A stretch of 64,000 bases of DNA from BOKV01 sp041739465 (GTDB taxonomy: Bacteria > Pseudomonadota > Alphaproteobacteria > Rhizobiales > Rhizobiaceae). The notes below the pieces were generated by a model that searched no databases, was not told where the DNA came from, and saw only the letters and a program-made list of their open reading frames with translations. A program made the translations under genes and the position numbers. The DNA is taken from contig JBGSNX010000056.1 of assembly GCA_041739465.1 (NCBI GenBank), positions 1 through 64,000 of the forward strand, in the 5' to 3' direction. Below, in pieces: positions 50,829 through 59,527 of the stretch; position 1 is the first letter of the stretch, and each line of letters starts with the position of its first letter.

Positions 50829-52019
50829 CTAGTTCGAAACCGTTGAAGACGCATTCATCATCACCGGGCTGATCCGGTCCCCGTCGCGCACAAACGCACC
50901 GGCCTTGGCCACAACGACATCTCCCGGTGCCAAACCCGAGACGATCTCGACCATGTCATTTTCGACGATACCAACTGTAACCTTCGTTTCAGTGACACGG
51001 CCGTCTTTTTCCAGAAGAACGGTCGAGCCGGATGACCCGATTCCGACAGCAGACATTGGCAGCACAATCGCCTCTTTGCTCTGTGTCACGATGTCCGCTT
51101 CAACGAACACACCCCAGCGAATGTTCGCCTGATTTTCGATAGCGATGCGAACTTTTCCAAGTCGCGTGGTCGGGCTGACTGTAGGTTCAACAAGGCGCAC
51201 GGTTCCTTCAATCGGCTCGGCCATGCCGGCAATGCGCAGACTGGCTTTTTGCCCCTCGACGAGACGCATCATGTCCTGCTCGGCAACTTCGGCACGCAAC
51301 TCAAGCAAGCCGTCACGAACCAGCATGAACATTGGCTTGCCAGCAGCGCTGGCAATTGACCCAACCATGACATTTCGCTCAACCACGCGGCCAGCCACCG
51401 GGGATTTGATGTCCGTACGCGCAAGCTTCAGTTCGATGTCCGCTAGCTGGGCGTCGGCAACCTTCAACTGCGCTTCGGCAGATTTCCGCGACTGTTCAGC
51501 AGCGTTCACCCGTGCCATCGCGCCTTCGGCGCTGGCGGACGCCTGGTCAGCGGTTGACTTGGAAGAGATGCCCTTGCTCGAAAGCGTTGTTGCCCGGTCG
51601 CGCACCCTTACCGCTTCGTCGGCGGCAGCCTTGGCTTCCACTTCCTGGGCTTTGGCCTGCGCAATCAATGCCTCCGCCGCAGCGCGCGAGGCTTCCAGCT
51701 GACTTTTTTGCAACAGCAATGTCGAAGGCGACAGCCGTGCCACGACATCTCCGGCGTTCACATAAGCGCCAACATCGACATTGAGCGCGTCAATCGCCTG
51801 GCCCTCGATCTGGGGCTGAATGAACACCTGCTCCACCGGCTCGATGGTTCCAGATGCCTTCACCCGGTCGATGATCACCGATTTCTTTGCTGCAACCACC
51901 GTAATGGCAGGCGCTTGCGCAACACTGGCCTTCGGTTTTTCCGGAACGCTTGCAGCCAAAGCCGGCACGGCAATCAGCGATGCCAGAACTGTTGCTGCGG
52001 TGAATGTGCTAGCGCGCAT
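50829..52019 (-). CDS. RND periplasmic adaptor (membrane-fusion protein)
   Basis: 396 residues with signal peptide RASTFTAATVLASLIAVPALAA. Lipoyl/barrel-sandwich halves (EPVEQVFIQPQIEGQAIDALNVDVGAYVNAGD), long alpha-hairpin coiled coil (about 85-170, EASRAAAEALIAQAKAQEVEAKAAAD) and beta-barrel domain ending SGLAPGDVVVAKAGAFVRDGD, each written here as a motif region. ATG 52019 is taken because the signal follows; ATG further upstream would overlap TetR. It connects the RND permease to the outer membrane. Confidence 0.87.
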   Translation of the reverse strand: MRASTFTAATVLASLIAVPALAASVPEKPKASVAQAPAITVVAAKKSVIIDRVKASGTIEPVEQVFIQPQIEGQAIDALNVDVGAYVNAGDVVARLSPSTLLLQKSQLEASRAAAEALIAQAKAQEVEAKAAADEAVRVRDRATTLSSKGISSKSTADQASASAEGAMARVNAAEQSRKSAEAQLKVADAQLADIELKLARTDIKSPVAGRVVERNVMVGSIASAAGKPMFMLVRDGLLELRAEVAEQDMMRLVEGQKASLRIAGMAEPIEGTVRLVEPTVSPTTRLGKVRIAIENQANIRWGVFVEADIVTQSKEAIVLPMSAVGIGSSGSTVLLEKDGRVTETKVTVGIVENDMVEIVSGLAPGDVVVAKAGAFVRDGDRISPVMMNASSTVSN

Positions 52020-52023
52020 AGGA

Positions 52024-52680
52024 TCAAACCATTCTTTGTAAGGAGGGAGCATCGGTGTCATGTTCTTTCACCATGCTGTTTACGGCGTTTTCGATAACTC
52101 CGATCACCAGCAATTCCAGCTTCGGGTTTTTTTCACAACCGCCCCACGCCTCTTCGCGCGAGCGGTTGATGGAATATGCATTGATCAAAAGGAAGATCAG
52201 CTTGGCTTGTGCTGCAAATCGGCTTTCTGCTTCATCTTCGCTGATTTGCAAGAGATGGGCGAAAAACCCGACGATGTTGCGGCAGATTTGCGTCTCTACC
52301 TGCTTCAGTACCATGGCAATTTCCGGGCGGCGAAAGGCAGTAGCCTCAATCTCCGCCCATATTGGACCCTTGGCACAGTCGACATTTTCCACGTGCTTGC
52401 GAATAAGTTCCCGCACGGCCAATTGCGGGTCCTCGGCAGTTCGTATCCGCTGAAAATCAAGTTCCGCTTCGGCAAGGTTGCGGTGCACCAGTGCCTCGAT
52501 GATTGCCGCCTTGGACGGAAAATACCGGTAAAAATTGCCCGCGCTCATGGAAGCAGCCCGCGCCAGATCCTGCATGGACGCGCCGTCAAAGCCCTTTTGC
52601 GAAAACACGTCCTTGATGAGGTCAAGGATTTCATGTGTCCGGATATCTGGCGCGGTGGTTACAAGTTCCAAGGCTGGCAA
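52024..52680 (-). CDS. TetR-family regulator of the efflux operon
   Basis: 218 residues. N-terminal HTH: THEILDLIKDVFSQKGFDGASMQDLARAASMSAGNFYRYFPSK, split as ILDLIKDVFSQKGF and MSAGNFYRYF; the remaining helices form the ligand pocket. The only possible starts are TTG 52680 or a later codon, because an in-frame stop lies at 52693-52695. The gene is 33-61 bases upstream of a perfect 16-bp palindrome and precedes the MFP and RND genes on the same strand, so it most likely represses itself and the pump. Confidence 0.82.
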   Translation of the reverse strand: MPALELVTTAPDIRTHEILDLIKDVFSQKGFDGASMQDLARAASMSAGNFYRYFPSKAAIIEALVHRNLAEAELDFQRIRTAEDPQLAVRELIRKHVENVDCAKGPIWAEIEATAFRRPEIAMVLKQVETQICRNIVGFFAHLLQISEDEAESRFAAQAKLIFLLINAYSINRSREEAWGGCEKNPKLELLVIGVIENAVNSMVKEHDTDAPSLQRMV

Positions 52681-52712
52681 ATCTCGGTTGGATCAACTAC
52701 GCCAATATATGA

Positions 52713-52728
52713 GAATGAACGTTCATTC
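52713..52728. promoter_or_regulatory. 16-bp perfect palindrome, probable TetR/AcrR operator
   Basis: GAATGAAC joined directly to GTTCATTC, 33 bases upstream of the TetR gene start. The sequence is close to the classical AcrR/NalC/SmeT-type operators known for efflux regulators. Its position near the predicted promoter fits autoregulation plus control of the MFP-RND genes. Confidence 0.82.
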
Positions 52729-52838
52729 ATCAATGCCTGTAACAGAAATTGATCACAGCGTGAATCAATCGACAACAGGAGGCAAATTCCGTGGCCAATG
52801 CCCCGAAATGCCAGATGCAAACCGCACTCAGTGCTTTT

Positions 52839-54263
52839 TCAGTGGGCAATCATCACATGCCGGACAGCGGTGTAGTCTTCAAGCGCGTACATCGACATGT
52901 CCTTGCCATAGCCTGACTGCTTCAACCCGCCATGCGGCATCTCGTTGCAAAGCATGAAATGGGTGTTGATCCACGTGCAGCCATATTGCAGCTGCGCTGC
53001 TGTCGAAATGGCCCGCGAAACGTCCTTTGTCCAAACCGAGGAGGCCAGTCCGTAATCGCTGTCATTGGCCCAGTTCACCGCATCTTCGACATCCGTGAAC
53101 CGCGTTACTGAAACCACCGGGCCGAACACTTCACGCCGCACGATCTCATCGCTCTGCAGTGCTCCTGCAATCACGGTCGGCTGATAAAAGTAGCCCCCGC
53201 CTGTGCCCGGTTTGCCGCCGGTTGTGATCTCGATATGCTTCTGCTCAGCTGCCCGTTCGACAAAGCTTGCAACCCGGTCGCGTTGGCGTTTGGAAATGAG
53301 TGGCCCGATTTCATTTTCGGTATCGTCCGGCTGGTCGAAGCGAATCGTGGAAACTGCAGAGGAAAGTTCGGCGACCAATTTTTCATAGACTTTCTTGCCG
53401 GCATAAATACGGCAGGCGGCGGTGCAGTCCTGCCCGGCATTGTAATATCCGAATGCCCGTAGGCCATTCACAACCGCTTCGATGTCGGCGTCATCAAACA
53501 CGATGACCGGTGCCTTTCCGCCAAGTTCCAGATGGGTGCGCTTGACCGACCTTGCCGCCGCTTGCAGCACTTTTTTGCCGGTAGCCACATCGCCGGTGAT
53601 CGAAATCATGTGGACCCCTGCATGGTTGATCAGCGCATTGCCCACGCTCTCCCCACGCCCCAGCACCACGTTGACCACGCCTTCCGGCAGGATGTCAGCC
53701 AGCAGCTTGGCCATCTTCAACGCGGTCAATGGCGTCTGTTCGGAGGGCTTGAACACCACCGTGTTGCCGCCACCAATGGCCGGTGCAAGTTTCCATGCCA
53801 TCATCATCAAAGGATAATTCCAGGGCGCTATCGAGGCGACCACACCAATGGCATCCCGCCGGATCATGGAGGTGAAGCCCTTGAGATATTCACCAGCGGC
53901 ATTGCCCGGCATGCAGCGCACCGCGCCGGCAAAAAAGCGGTAGCAATCGACAATTGCCGGTATCTCGTCGTTGAGAACCGCATTGATTGGCTTTCCACAA
54001 TTGAGCGCTTCCAGCGCTGCGAAGCCCTGCGCATCTGCTTCAATAGCAGCCGCGATTTTCAGCAGATAGCCGGAGCGCTCAGCCGGTGTCGTTTGCGACC
54101 ATGATTTGAAGGCGTGGTTGGCGGCTGCAACTGCCCGGTCGATCTGTGCTTGTGAGGCTTCCGGAAGCTCAAGGATGGTGCCGCCCGTCTTCGGGTTGAA
54201 GATGGTTTCCTCGGTTTCAACGCCCGCTTCGAAGGATGAACCGATCAGCATTTTCGTATCCAT
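52839..54263 (-). CDS. patD: gamma-aminobutyraldehyde dehydrogenase
   Basis: 474 residues, ALDH superfamily: VASIAPWNYPLMMMAWKLAPA, KPSEQTPL, SITGDVATGKKV, catalytic Glu in HLELGGKAPV and the catalytic Cys in FGYYNAGQDCTAACR, then EVFGPVVSV and GLKQSGYGKD. The motif GYYNAGQDCTA is typical for PatD/YdcW and betaine-aldehyde-like enzymes. It oxidises 4-aminobutanal to GABA in putrescine degradation. GGGAG is 9 bases upstream of ATG 54263. It is the last gene of an operon in ydcSTUVW order, giving the assignment weight. Confidence 0.8.
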   Translation of the reverse strand: MDTKMLIGSSFEAGVETEETIFNPKTGGTILELPEASQAQIDRAVAAANHAFKSWSQTTPAERSGYLLKIAAAIEADAQGFAALEALNCGKPINAVLNDEIPAIVDCYRFFAGAVRCMPGNAAGEYLKGFTSMIRRDAIGVVASIAPWNYPLMMMAWKLAPAIGGGNTVVFKPSEQTPLTALKMAKLLADILPEGVVNVVLGRGESVGNALINHAGVHMISITGDVATGKKVLQAAARSVKRTHLELGGKAPVIVFDDADIEAVVNGLRAFGYYNAGQDCTAACRIYAGKKVYEKLVAELSSAVSTIRFDQPDDTENEIGPLISKRQRDRVASFVERAAEQKHIEITTGGKPGTGGGYFYQPTVIAGALQSDEIVRREVFGPVVSVTRFTDVEDAVNWANDSDYGLASSVWTKDVSRAISTAAQLQYGCTWINTHFMLCNEMPHGGLKQSGYGKDMSMYALEDYTAVRHVMIAH

Positions 54264-54284
54264 TTTCAACATCTCCCGTTGGTT

Positions 54285-55100
54285 TCATTTGCCATGACCG
54301 GCGACCTGGTCGCCGTCACGCGTGAGGTAATAAGCGGCAAGAATTGGCAGTGCAGTTACCAGCACCACCACCATCGCAACCACATTGGTCACCGGGCGTT
54401 GGCGTGGACGTACCAGTTCCTCCAACATCCAGATTGGCAAGGTCTGCTGCTGGCCGGCGGTGAAGGTTGTCACGATCACTTCGTCGAACGACAGCGCGAA
54501 AGCCAGCATCCCGCCCGCCAGCAGTGCCGTTGAAAGATTTGGCAAAATGACATGGCGGAAAGTCTGGAAGCCGTCTGCGCCAAGGTCCATTGACGCTTCG
54601 ATGAGCGATGCCGAAGTTCGCCGGAACCGGGCCACCGCATTGTTGTAGACGACGACCACACAAAACGTCGCGTGACCCAGGATGATGGTCCAGGTTGAGA
54701 ACGGAATGTCTGCAATGTTGAACGCTGAGCGCAGCGCAATGCCGGTGATGATGCCCGGCAGGGCTATCGGCAGTATCACCAGCAAGGAAATGGCTTCCCG
54801 TCCGAAAAAGCGGCTTTGGGAAACCGCCGCGGCGCACAAAGTGCCAAGAACCAGAGCAATTGCAGTGGAGATTGAGGCTACCTTCACCGAAAGTGTCAGC
54901 GCTTCCCAAACGTCCGGCCTGTTCCAGGTGACAACCAGCCAGTCAAGCGTGAATCCGGGCGGCGGCCATTGATAGGTTTTCTCTTCGGTTGTGAAGGCAT
55001 AAACGAAAATCAGCGCAATCGGCAGGTGCATGAACAGCAGCCCGGCGATTGCGGCAATCGTCAGGCCAATTGGCGCGCGTGTTTGCTTGTCAGAGCGCAT
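54285..55100 (-). CDS. polyamine-type ABC permease 2 (YdcV/PotC-like)
   Basis: 271 residues, six membrane helices. EAA loop: LIEASMDLGADGFQTFRHVILPNL. GGGAGC lies 5 bases before ATG 55100; the frame extends to 55226 but would then overlap the first permease. It is the second transmembrane subunit of the polyamine-type transporter and overlaps the first by 11 bases, and sits 21 bases before patD. Confidence 0.85.
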   Translation of the reverse strand: MRSDKQTRAPIGLTIAAIAGLLFMHLPIALIFVYAFTTEEKTYQWPPPGFTLDWLVVTWNRPDVWEALTLSVKVASISTAIALVLGTLCAAAVSQSRFFGREAISLLVILPIALPGIITGIALRSAFNIADIPFSTWTIILGHATFCVVVVYNNAVARFRRTSASLIEASMDLGADGFQTFRHVILPNLSTALLAGGMLAFALSFDEVIVTTFTAGQQQTLPIWMLEELVRPRQRPVTNVVAMVVVLVTALPILAAYYLTRDGDQVAGHGK

Positions 55101-56034
55101 CGAACGCTCCCATCCTGCGCGCCGCCCAGAGGTAAATTCCCATGATGACGACAGGCACCACGGTGAAAGCCGCCGCCAGCGGGATGTTGCCGGCCGTACC
55201 TTGATGGGCGTAAACCGCCTGGCCAATAAACAAGCGGGACGATCCGATGATTTGCGGAATGATGTAATCGCCCATTGTCAGCGAGAAGGTGAATATCGAA
55301 CCTGCCGCAAGACCGGGCAAGGCAAGTGGCAACAACACATTGCGGAAGGTCTGGCCCGGTGTCGCGCCAAGGTCGCCCGAAGCTTCGATCAGGCTACCTG
55401 GAACCCGCTCCAATGACGCTTGTACCGGCAGGATCATGAAAGGCAGCCAGACATACAGGAACACCAGAAACGTGCCGGTATAACTGATCGAAAGCGAATT
55501 TCCGCCCACAACCGGCAGCGCCAGCCAAGCTTCCAGCAACCACGTTGCATGCAGCTTTTCAAACAGCCAGGTCAGGATGCCTTCCTTGGCAAGGATCAGC
55601 TTCCATGCATAGATTTTCACAAGATATGACGACCAAAGCGGCAGCATTACGCCCAGATAAAAGAACGCTTTCCACCGGCCCTTGGCATAGCGGGCGGCAT
55701 AAAAGGCGATAGGGAAGGCAAGGATTGCTGCAGCAAAAGTCACCAATGCCGACATCAGCACCGTGCGAAGGATGATGTCGATATTGGCCGGCGCCAGCAA
55801 TTCGCCATAGGTTTTCAGGGTCAGTGTGTAATCGACGAGACCTGAAAACTCGTCGACCGAGAAAAAGCTCTGCGCCAGCAGCGCAAACAGCGATCCGACA
55901 TAAACTATGCCGAGCCACAAAAGCGGCGGCGCGAGCAAAAGCGCCAAAAAGAAAGACGGCCGCCGCCACAGATAATCGGAAACCCTGCCAGAAAGCCCAT
56001 CATGCCCACGAATGCTGGACGCTACAGCGCTCAC
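55090..56034 (-). CDS. polyamine-type ABC permease 1 (YdcU/PotB-like)
   Basis: 314 residues, six helices, with N-terminal SDYLWRRPSFFLALLLAPPLLWLG and EAA loop LIEASGDLGATPGQTFRNVLLPLALPG. The start is GTG 56034, GGAGG 6 bases upstream, overlapping the ATPase stop (GTGA). It pairs with the second permease to transport a cationic solute, likely putrescine or a related diamine. Confidence 0.85.
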   Translation of the reverse strand: MSAVASSIRGHDGLSGRVSDYLWRRPSFFLALLLAPPLLWLGIVYVGSLFALLAQSFFSVDEFSGLVDYTLTLKTYGELLAPANIDIILRTVLMSALVTFAAAILAFPIAFYAARYAKGRWKAFFYLGVMLPLWSSYLVKIYAWKLILAKEGILTWLFEKLHATWLLEAWLALPVVGGNSLSISYTGTFLVFLYVWLPFMILPVQASLERVPGSLIEASGDLGATPGQTFRNVLLPLALPGLAAGSIFTFSLTMGDYIIPQIIGSSRLFIGQAVYAHQGTAGNIPLAAAFTVVPVVIMGIYLWAARRMGAFDAL

Positions 56035-57020
56035 GCTTCGTCCTCCATCACATGCACATTCTCCTTGTCGAAAACGATCTGCAGCGCCGAGCCATCGGTT
56101 GGCAACGATACCGCCGAAGAAACCAGTGCATGCAGTTTGAGATCATCCAGCAAAAGCGATAAGCGCGTTGTCCCGCCAAGATAGCTGCGGCTTTCCAGGC
56201 GCGCGGTATGTCCACCGGTTTGCGCAATCCTGATGTTCTCGGGACGCAGCGAGCCATATCTTTTTTGGCCCGTCACCTGTTCCATCAGTTGCGGCGGCAA
56301 CACGTTTGAAGAGCCCACGAAATCGGCAACAAACCGGGTTGCGGGGCGTTCGTAAATCTCCTGCGGAGTACCGATCTGCATGATGCGGCCCTCATTGAAG
56401 ACCGCAACCCTATCCGCCATCGAAAGTGCTTCGCCCTGATCATGGGTTACAAAAACAAAAGTGATGCCCAGCTTGCGCTGCAGCGCCTTCAATTCTTCCT
56501 GCATCGCTTCGCGCAATTTAAGATCCAGCGCACCAAGCGGCTCATCGAGCAATAAAACCTTGGGCTGGTTGACCAGTGCCCGGGCCAACGCCACACGCTG
56601 CCGCTGGCCACCGGAAAGCTGAGCCGGTTTGCGATCTCCATAACCTGGCAACCGAACCAGATCGAGCACACTTTCTGCCGCAGCATGCCGCTCGGACTTT
56701 CCGATTCCCTTGATCATCAGGCCGTAGGCGACATTGTCGATTACATTGAGATGGGGAAAAAGCGCATAATCCTGAAAGACGGTGTTCACTGCCCGCCGCC
56801 AGGGAGCCACACCTTCCGCAGTCTCGCCAAAAATCTCGATATGCCCGCTAGTGGGTTGCTCAAATCCGGCAATCAGCCGAAGGCAGGTCGTCTTGCCGGA
56901 GCCCGATGGCCCCAGCATCGCAAAGAACTCGCCCTCCGCTATGCGCAGATCAACGGCGTCAACGGCTTTGACCTTGCCGAAATGGCGCGAAACTTTTGAG
57001 AACGAAACGGCTGTCGGCAT
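56031..57020 (-). CDS. polyamine-type ABC ATPase (YdcT/PotA-like)
   Basis: 329 residues: Walker A MLGPSGSGKTT, Q-loop TVFQDYALFPHLNV, signature QLSGGQRQRVALARAL, Walker B VLLLDEPLGALD, His-switch VTHDQGEAL, and C-terminal OB/TOBE domain (YGSLRPENIRI). The TOBE domain is typical of the MalK/PotA/UgpC branch. Start ATG 57020 is preferred over codons at 57032. A hairpin lies between its start and the binding-protein stop. Confidence 0.87.
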   Translation of the reverse strand: MPTAVSFSKVSRHFGKVKAVDAVDLRIAEGEFFAMLGPSGSGKTTCLRLIAGFEQPTSGHIEIFGETAEGVAPWRRAVNTVFQDYALFPHLNVIDNVAYGLMIKGIGKSERHAAAESVLDLVRLPGYGDRKPAQLSGGQRQRVALARALVNQPKVLLLDEPLGALDLKLREAMQEELKALQRKLGITFVFVTHDQGEALSMADRVAVFNEGRIMQIGTPQEIYERPATRFVADFVGSSNVLPPQLMEQVTGQKRYGSLRPENIRIAQTGGHTARLESRSYLGGTTRLSLLLDDLKLHALVSSAVSLPTDGSALQIVFDKENVHVMEDEA

Positions 57021-57034
57021 GATGCCCCACAAGC

Positions 57035-57062
57035 AGGCCTGCCGTTGTTGCGGCAGGCCTGT
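57035..57062. repeat. 11-bp inverted repeat between binding-protein and ATPase genes
   Basis: CAGGCCTGCCG (57035-57045) and CGGCAGGCCTG (57052-57062) form a perfect 11-bp stem. On the plus strand it is followed by T5, but the operon runs on the minus strand, where no T tract follows. It is therefore more likely an mRNA-stabilising or processing hairpin after the binding-protein gene than a terminator. Confidence 0.75.
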
Positions 57063-57086
57063 TTTTCGGTTTACCCGGATTGCGGA

Positions 57087-58247
57087 TCAGCGGCCGCCGA
57101 TCACGCCGATGTAGTCGGACACCCAACGATAGTAAGGCACGCAGGCATCGTTCTGGCTGGCGCACTTTCTGGTCGGCGTATTCCAGAACTTGATCTTGTC
57201 GAACCGGTCGCCACCATTGTTTGCACAGCCCGCATCGGTGAGCAGCGCATTGCCTGTGCAAGCTGCTGGCACGCTTGGAACCGTGCCGAACCATGCCGAA
57301 ACATCGCCCTGCACCTTTGGCGAGAGCGAATGCTCCATCCACATATAGGCGCAGTTCGGATGCGCTGAATCGACATGAAGCATGGTGGTGTCAGCCCAGC
57401 CGGTAATGCCTTCTTCAGGGAAGGTCGAACCAACGGGCTGCTTTTCACCGGCAAGAACGTTGACCTGGAACGGCCACGAACCTGAGACCACCACACCTTC
57501 GTTCTTGAAATCATCCATCTGGATGAACGCGTCATGCCAGTAGCGGCCAACCAGCTTGCGCTGAGCGCGCAGCAGTTCCAGCGCTGCCTTGTATTGATCT
57601 TCGCTCAGTTCATACGGATCCTTGATGCCAAGTTCCGGCTTGTGGAACATCAGGTAATTGGCAGCATCAGCAATGTGGATCGGTCCGTCATAAGCCTGAA
57701 GCCGGCCCTTGTTGGTCTTGCCGTCCGGCAGGTCCATTTCCTCGAAGACCACCTTCCAGCTGGTCGGCGCTTCCTTGAAGACATTGGTGTTGTACATCAG
57801 CACATTGGCGCCCCAGACATAGGGCGTGCCGTAATGAACGCCGTCCACCGTATGCCAGGGAGCGCTTTGCAGACGCTCATCAACGGTTTTCCACGAAGGG
57901 ATAAGGTCCGTATTGATCGGCTGCACACGCTTGCCGGCAACCAGCCGCAGCGATGCGTCGCCCGATGCAGTGACGAGATCAAAGCCGCCTTCGTTCATCA
58001 GCGCCACCATTTCATCGGAAGTGGCGGCGGTCTTCACATTGACCTTGCAACCGGTCTTTGTCTCGAATTCGGTGACCCAGTCGAAATTCTTGTCCGTTTC
58101 GCCGCGCTCGATGTAGCCGGCCCAGGCAACGATGCTGACTTCGCCTTCGCCAGCGCCCAGTTCCTTCAGCATTTCTGCGCTGTAGGAGAGTGCAGTTGTG
58201 GCAAGGACAACGGAAAGGGCGGTGCAGCCTGCAAGAATGCGCTTCAT
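57087..58247 (-). CDS. polyamine-type ABC binding protein (YdcS/PotD-like)
   Basis: 386 residues, signal peptide to about residue 24 (KRILAGCTALSVVLATTALSYSAE), mature family 1/spermidine-binding fold: GEGEVSIVAWAGYIERG, FDLVTASGDASLRLVAGKRVQPI, and the C-terminal cysteine-rich stretch KVQGDVSAWFGTVPSVPAACTG...AGCANN...RKCAS typical of the YdcS/PotF-related subgroup. GGGAG lies 7 bases before ATG 58247. It delivers a diamine, perhaps putrescine, to the permeases and stands at the head of the operon. Confidence 0.86.
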   Translation of the reverse strand: MKRILAGCTALSVVLATTALSYSAEMLKELGAGEGEVSIVAWAGYIERGETDKNFDWVTEFETKTGCKVNVKTAATSDEMVALMNEGGFDLVTASGDASLRLVAGKRVQPINTDLIPSWKTVDERLQSAPWHTVDGVHYGTPYVWGANVLMYNTNVFKEAPTSWKVVFEEMDLPDGKTNKGRLQAYDGPIHIADAANYLMFHKPELGIKDPYELSEDQYKAALELLRAQRKLVGRYWHDAFIQMDDFKNEGVVVSGSWPFQVNVLAGEKQPVGSTFPEEGITGWADTTMLHVDSAHPNCAYMWMEHSLSPKVQGDVSAWFGTVPSVPAACTGNALLTDAGCANNGGDRFDKIKFWNTPTRKCASQNDACVPYYRWVSDYIGVIGGR

Positions 58248-58347
58248 GATCATCTCCCGAGTTTAGGTGCGCGCATTTGCGCGTCATGTTCCCGGAAATC
58301 ATGCTGTTCTTGTTTTTGCGGTTTCGCAAATTCATTTATCAGAATAG

Positions 58348-58370
58348 TGATATCGGTTTTTCCGATATCA
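58348..58370. promoter_or_regulatory. 9-bp inverted repeat with 5-base spacer
   Basis: TGATATCGG and CCGATATCA around TTTTT, just downstream of the LysR stop (58378) and about 100 bases upstream of the binding-protein start. It may be the operator for the LysR protein or for another regulator of the diamine operon, or the LysR gene's transcript end. No T tract in the minus direction. Confidence 0.55.
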
Positions 58371-58377
58371 TACCTGC

Positions 58378-59286
58378 TCACCGCAAGGATCGCTGCGCCC
58401 GAGCAAGGTCGATGAAGTCGCGCGCTGGACGGGCCAGCGATGAGCCCTTTCGCCAGACAATACCCACCTGCACCACGGGCAGCGCGCCAGAAACATCCCG
58501 CGACTCGATGCGGTCGCCTTCCAGCGACCATGGCCGGTAGACAAGATCGGGCAGCAATGCCACCCCTGCCCCGGTCGCCACCAGGCTGCGAACCGCCTCG
58601 ACCGACCTTGTGCGAAACGCTATTTGAGGCCGCGTACCAAGCGCGCCAAGCAAGCGGCTGGTTGGCTCCTCGATCTCGTCCAGGGTCAGCAAGATCAGCC
58701 GCTCGCCTGAAAGGTCAGTCAGCGAAATGCTCTCGGCACCGGCAAGCCTGTGCCCGATGGGCAACCACAGCCGATAGGGGGAAACTTCCAGAATGTCAGC
58801 TTGCAATGCAGTGCGGTCACGAAGGTTGGAAGTGACCATGACGGCAACATCCAACTCCCCGCCAATCAGCAGGTGCTCCAGATACTCGCCGCTGTCCTCG
58901 ATGGCCGTCATTTCTACAGAAGGGTAAGCGCGGCGAAACCGGGCGATGATGTCGGAAAGAACATACCCCGCCACCAGAGACGTGACGCCCAGATTGAGCC
59001 GCCCCGGCATTGCATCGATTTCGCCTTCCCCTGAAAAGGCTTGTCTCGCATCTGAAACGCCCGACAAAATCGCTTTGGCGTGGCGCAGGAACTTGTGGCC
59101 CTTGAAGGTGATGTTCAGCCCGCGCGAATGGCGCTCGAACAATTGCACTCCAAGATCGCTCTCCAGTTCCTTGATTGCTTCCGTCACTGAAGACTGCGAA
59201 ATCGAAAGGTCGTGCGCGGCACCCGAAACAGAGCCTTGCTCCGCCACTGCCACGAAATACTGCAATTGCCGCAATGTGAATGCCAT
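58378..59286 (-). CDS. LysR-family regulator beside the diamine operon
   Basis: 302 residues, HTH in FTLRQLQYFVAVAEQGSVSGAAHDLSISQSSVTEAI (split FTLRQLQYFVAVAEQ, LSISQSSVTEAI), then the effector domain (GRLNLGVTSLVAGYVLSD). It is transcribed in the same direction as the binding-protein gene, 130 bases ahead of it, and so could regulate the operon. Effector unknown; a diamine or aldehyde would fit the neighbourhood. Confidence 0.85.
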   Translation of the reverse strand: MAFTLRQLQYFVAVAEQGSVSGAAHDLSISQSSVTEAIKELESDLGVQLFERHSRGLNITFKGHKFLRHAKAILSGVSDARQAFSGEGEIDAMPGRLNLGVTSLVAGYVLSDIIARFRRAYPSVEMTAIEDSGEYLEHLLIGGELDVAVMVTSNLRDRTALQADILEVSPYRLWLPIGHRLAGAESISLTDLSGERLILLTLDEIEEPTSRLLGALGTRPQIAFRTRSVEAVRSLVATGAGVALLPDLVYRPWSLEGDRIESRDVSGALPVVQVGIVWRKGSSLARPARDFIDLARAQRSLR

Positions 59287-59437
59287 GTACGAACCCCTTT
59301 GGTGGGATCATGGCAATTGCGCGCGGTCTTGCCAACCAGCCTTCAGGGCTGCATTCGCCATGAAATCTTGGTAATTCGACGTGTTGCATCTCGCAGCAAC
59401 AGCACCGCGGGACTATATCCCTTGGAGAGTGCGCATC

Positions 59438-59527
59438 ATGATCGAGGTCAAGGTGCTTCTTGCCAATTTGCGCAAGAACTGCGCCGACAATGAACCGGAG
59501 CTTCCAGTTGGCAACACAACAGCCTGA
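59438..59527 (+). CDS. 29-residue upstream ORF overlapping the MacA-like gene
   Basis: Starts ATG 59438 with GGAGAG 9 bases upstream, encodes IEVKVLLANLRKNCADN then a hydrophilic end, and stops at 59525-59527, overlapping the MacA-like gene start (59490) in another frame. It could be a leader peptide that governs translation of the pump adaptor. No family match. Confidence 0.35.
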   Translation: MIEVKVLLANLRKNCADNEPELPVGNTTA

